NCBI GenBank assembly: GCA_021166815.1
Contig: JAJPEO010000389.1
Coordinates: 1-7,428, forward strand
DNA length: 7,428 bases
Source of the DNA: Nocardioides sp.
Lineage (GTDB): Bacteria > Actinomycetota > Actinomycetes > Propionibacteriales > Nocardioidaceae
Reading direction: 5' to 3'
The position numbers were made by a program, and so were the translations under genes. Numbering within the stretch: the first letter of the stretch is position 1; each line of letters begins with the position of its first letter. Shown here piece by piece: positions 6,285 to 7,428 of this stretch. Under the pieces are notes generated by a model. It saw only the letters and a program-made list of their open reading frames with translations. It was not told the origin of the DNA and searched no databases.

Positions 6285-7193
6285 TCAGCGCGACGCCCCC
6301 TGCTCGGCCGGTGTCCGCGACGCTGCGGTCGAGTCGGGCGTGCGGCGGTGCCCGCCTGCTGCCAGGGCATCAGCGAGCCGGGGGAACGCGAGCTGGAAGA
6401 CCTCCCCCGGGGTGCCGACCCACTCGTTGCTGTAGACCGGACGGTCCTCGAGCGCCCGCACGATGCGTCGCGCAGCCTGCTCCGGGGTCAGCGCGATCGC
6501 CTGGTCGCGCTGGTCGTCACTGACCAGCATCGGGGTCAGGACGTTGCGCATCCGCACGTTGGTGAACGTGATGCCGTCGTGGTGGAACTCGCGGGCGGCC
6601 ACGCGCGACCACGTGTCGAGGGCCGACTTCGAGGCGAGGTAGGCGGCGAACTTGGGCGCGGGCAGCTGCACGCCCCAGCTCAGCACGTTGACGACGTGGC
6701 CGAAGCCCTGCTCCCGCATCGCCGGCAGCAGGCCCATGGTCAGGCGTACGGGACCGAAGTAGTTGACCGCCATCGTCCGCTCGAAGTCGTGGAAGCGGTC
6801 GAAGGTGAGCGACAGCGAGCGACGGATCGACCGCCCGGCGTTGTTGACCAGGTGGTCCACCCCGCCGTGCTCCTCCAGCACCCGTGCCACCAGGGCGTCG
6901 ACAGCGTCGCCGTCGGTGAGGTCGCACACGTAGCCCGACGCCTGCCCGCCCGCCGCCTCGATCTGCTCCTGCACCGCCTGCAGCTCCGGGGCGCGCCGCG
7001 CCACGAGGAGGACGTGGGCGCCGCGTGCGGCTGCGGCCACTGCCGTCGCCTCGCCGATGCCCGAGCTCGCGCCGGTGATGAGCACCCGGCGCCCGGCCAG
7101 CACGCTGGTCGTGTCGCCGCGCAAGCGGCGTACGACACGGCGCAGCCGGACGACCGGACCCAACGTGGCCACCGGGACCGACAGCATCTTCAT
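6285..7193 (-). CDS. Short-chain dehydrogenase/reductase (SDR), NAD(P)-dependent
   Basis: This is a classical SDR of 302 residues. The Rossmann nucleotide-binding motif is TGASSGIG (40-47), followed by CDLTD (90-94), NNAG (117-120) and N144 in VNYFG. The catalytic residues are S172, Y185 and K189 in YLASK. Before the Rossmann fold is a 34-residue N-terminal extension, hydrophobic then arginine-rich (RLRRVVRRLRG), which could be a peripheral membrane helix. The sequence style (LLVARRAPEL, GVDHLVNNAGRSIRRSL, VNVLSWGVQ) resembles the reductase domain of actinobacterial fatty acyl-CoA reductases such as the mycobacterial Acr proteins. A lipid substrate is therefore plausible but unproven. The start is the first ATG, 9 bases after the stop of the preceding gene on the same strand, so the two may share a transcript. 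It converges on Ku with 7 bases between stops, leaving no room for a separate terminator. Confidence 0.93.
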   Translation of the reverse strand: MKMLSVPVATLGPVVRLRRVVRRLRGDTTSVLAGRRVLITGASSGIGEATAVAAAARGAHVLLVARRAPELQAVQEQIEAAGGQASGYVCDLTDGDAVDALVARVLEEHGGVDHLVNNAGRSIRRSLSLTFDRFHDFERTMAVNYFGPVRLTMGLLPAMREQGFGHVVNVLSWGVQLPAPKFAAYLASKSALDTWSRVAAREFHHDGITFTNVRMRNVLTPMLVSDDQRDQAIALTPEQAARRIVRALEDRPVYSNEWVGTPGEVFQLAFPRLADALAAGGHRRTPDSTAASRTPAEQGASR

Positions 7194-7202
7194 GCGCGCA
7201 GG

Positions 7203-7428
7203 CTAACGGGCCTCCGCGCCGACCAGCAGCGCTCGGACCACGCGCAGCCCCACCGACAGGCGAGCGAGATCGGCAGCGTCGTCGCGACAGATGTCCTCCA
7301 GGGTCGCCGCGGCCCTCGTCACGACCGGCTCGTGCGAGCGCTCCCAGGCACCCACACGCTCGTCGGCATCAACGCCCTCGTCCGTGGTCTCGAGCACCGA
7401 CGCGGTGAGCTGCTGGTGGACGAGGTAG
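7203..7428 (-). CDS. C-terminal fragment of a large protein, probably NAD-specific glutamate dehydrogenase (partial)
   Basis: The frame is open from the right edge to a TAG at 7203, giving about 75 residues of a C-terminus; the start is outside the window. The order of features is VHQQLTASVLETTD, then VGAWERSHEPVVTRAAATL, then DLARLSVGLRVVRALL. This matches how I recall the helical C-terminal end of the large (about 1600-residue) bacterial NAD-glutamate dehydrogenases, with their TADVL, AWE and LATLSVALRELR-like segments. That enzyme oxidatively deaminates glutamate to 2-oxoglutarate. None of its catalytic domain is in view, so the call rests on this tail alone. A GTG at 7397 is in frame, but the reading frame and the similarity continue upstream of it, so I treat it as internal. 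The SDR gene starts 9 bases downstream. Confidence 0.7.
   Translation of the reverse strand, partial: YLVHQQLTASVLETTDEGVDADERVGAWERSHEPVVTRAAATLEDICRDDAADLARLSVGLRVVRALLVGAEAR

Noticed and set aside
7203..7397. Separate small gene of 64 codons starting at the GTG at 7397
   Set aside because: The frame stays open to the window edge and the upstream residues (YLVHQQLTAS) continue the same C-terminal similarity, so it is a fragment of a longer protein.

Overview
The window comes from a high-GC (roughly 70%) actinobacterium. Codons ending in G or C are near-universal in every gene. A lysine-tailed Ku, standalone LigD-type ligase and polymerase genes, a FadD-type acyl-CoA synthetase and the tail of what looks like a large NAD-type glutamate dehydrogenase all fit Actinomycetota. 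My best guess is Nocardioidaceae or a relative, which is an inference. Coding is dense: no gap exceeds about 100 bases, and I see no mobile element, RNA gene or CRISPR array.

Layout, left to right. (a) Bases 1-1771, minus strand: an OmpR-type response regulator followed by its sensor histidine kinase, which runs off the left edge. (b) Bases 1810-3646, minus strand: a LigD-type ATP-dependent DNA ligase followed, with an 8-base overlap, by a LigD-type polymerase/primase. (c) Bases 3660-5240, minus strand: a FadD-family acyl-CoA synthetase whose stop lies 13 bases upstream of the ligase start. (d) Bases 5241-5335: the only real intergenic region, a divergent promoter area with a 14-base palindrome and further small repeats. 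(e) Bases 5336-6277, plus strand: Ku, the end-binding protein of bacterial non-homologous end joining (NHEJ), with a tail of eight lysine-rich pentapeptides. (f) Bases 6285-7193, minus strand: a short-chain dehydrogenase/reductase convergent with Ku. (g) Bases 7203-7428, minus strand: the C-terminal end of a larger protein, probably NAD-glutamate dehydrogenase.

The functional core is NHEJ: Ku binds DNA ends, the polymerase processes or fills them, and the ligase seals them. The activities fused into one LigD in mycobacteria are split here into two overlapping genes, and no phosphoesterase domain is visible. The acyl-CoA synthetase sits between Ku and the other two genes and is probably co-transcribed with them, which is functionally unexpected. 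The two-component pair lies directly downstream on the same strand and may be partly reached by the same transcript.

The most unusual molecular observation is in the sensor kinase. Its phospho-acceptor histidine is present, but the visible part of its ATP-binding domain lacks the N-box asparagine and a recognisable DxGxG motif. I did not find an obviously new multi-gene system. The kinase, the NHEJ/FadD arrangement and the divergent palindrome are the points most worth checking.
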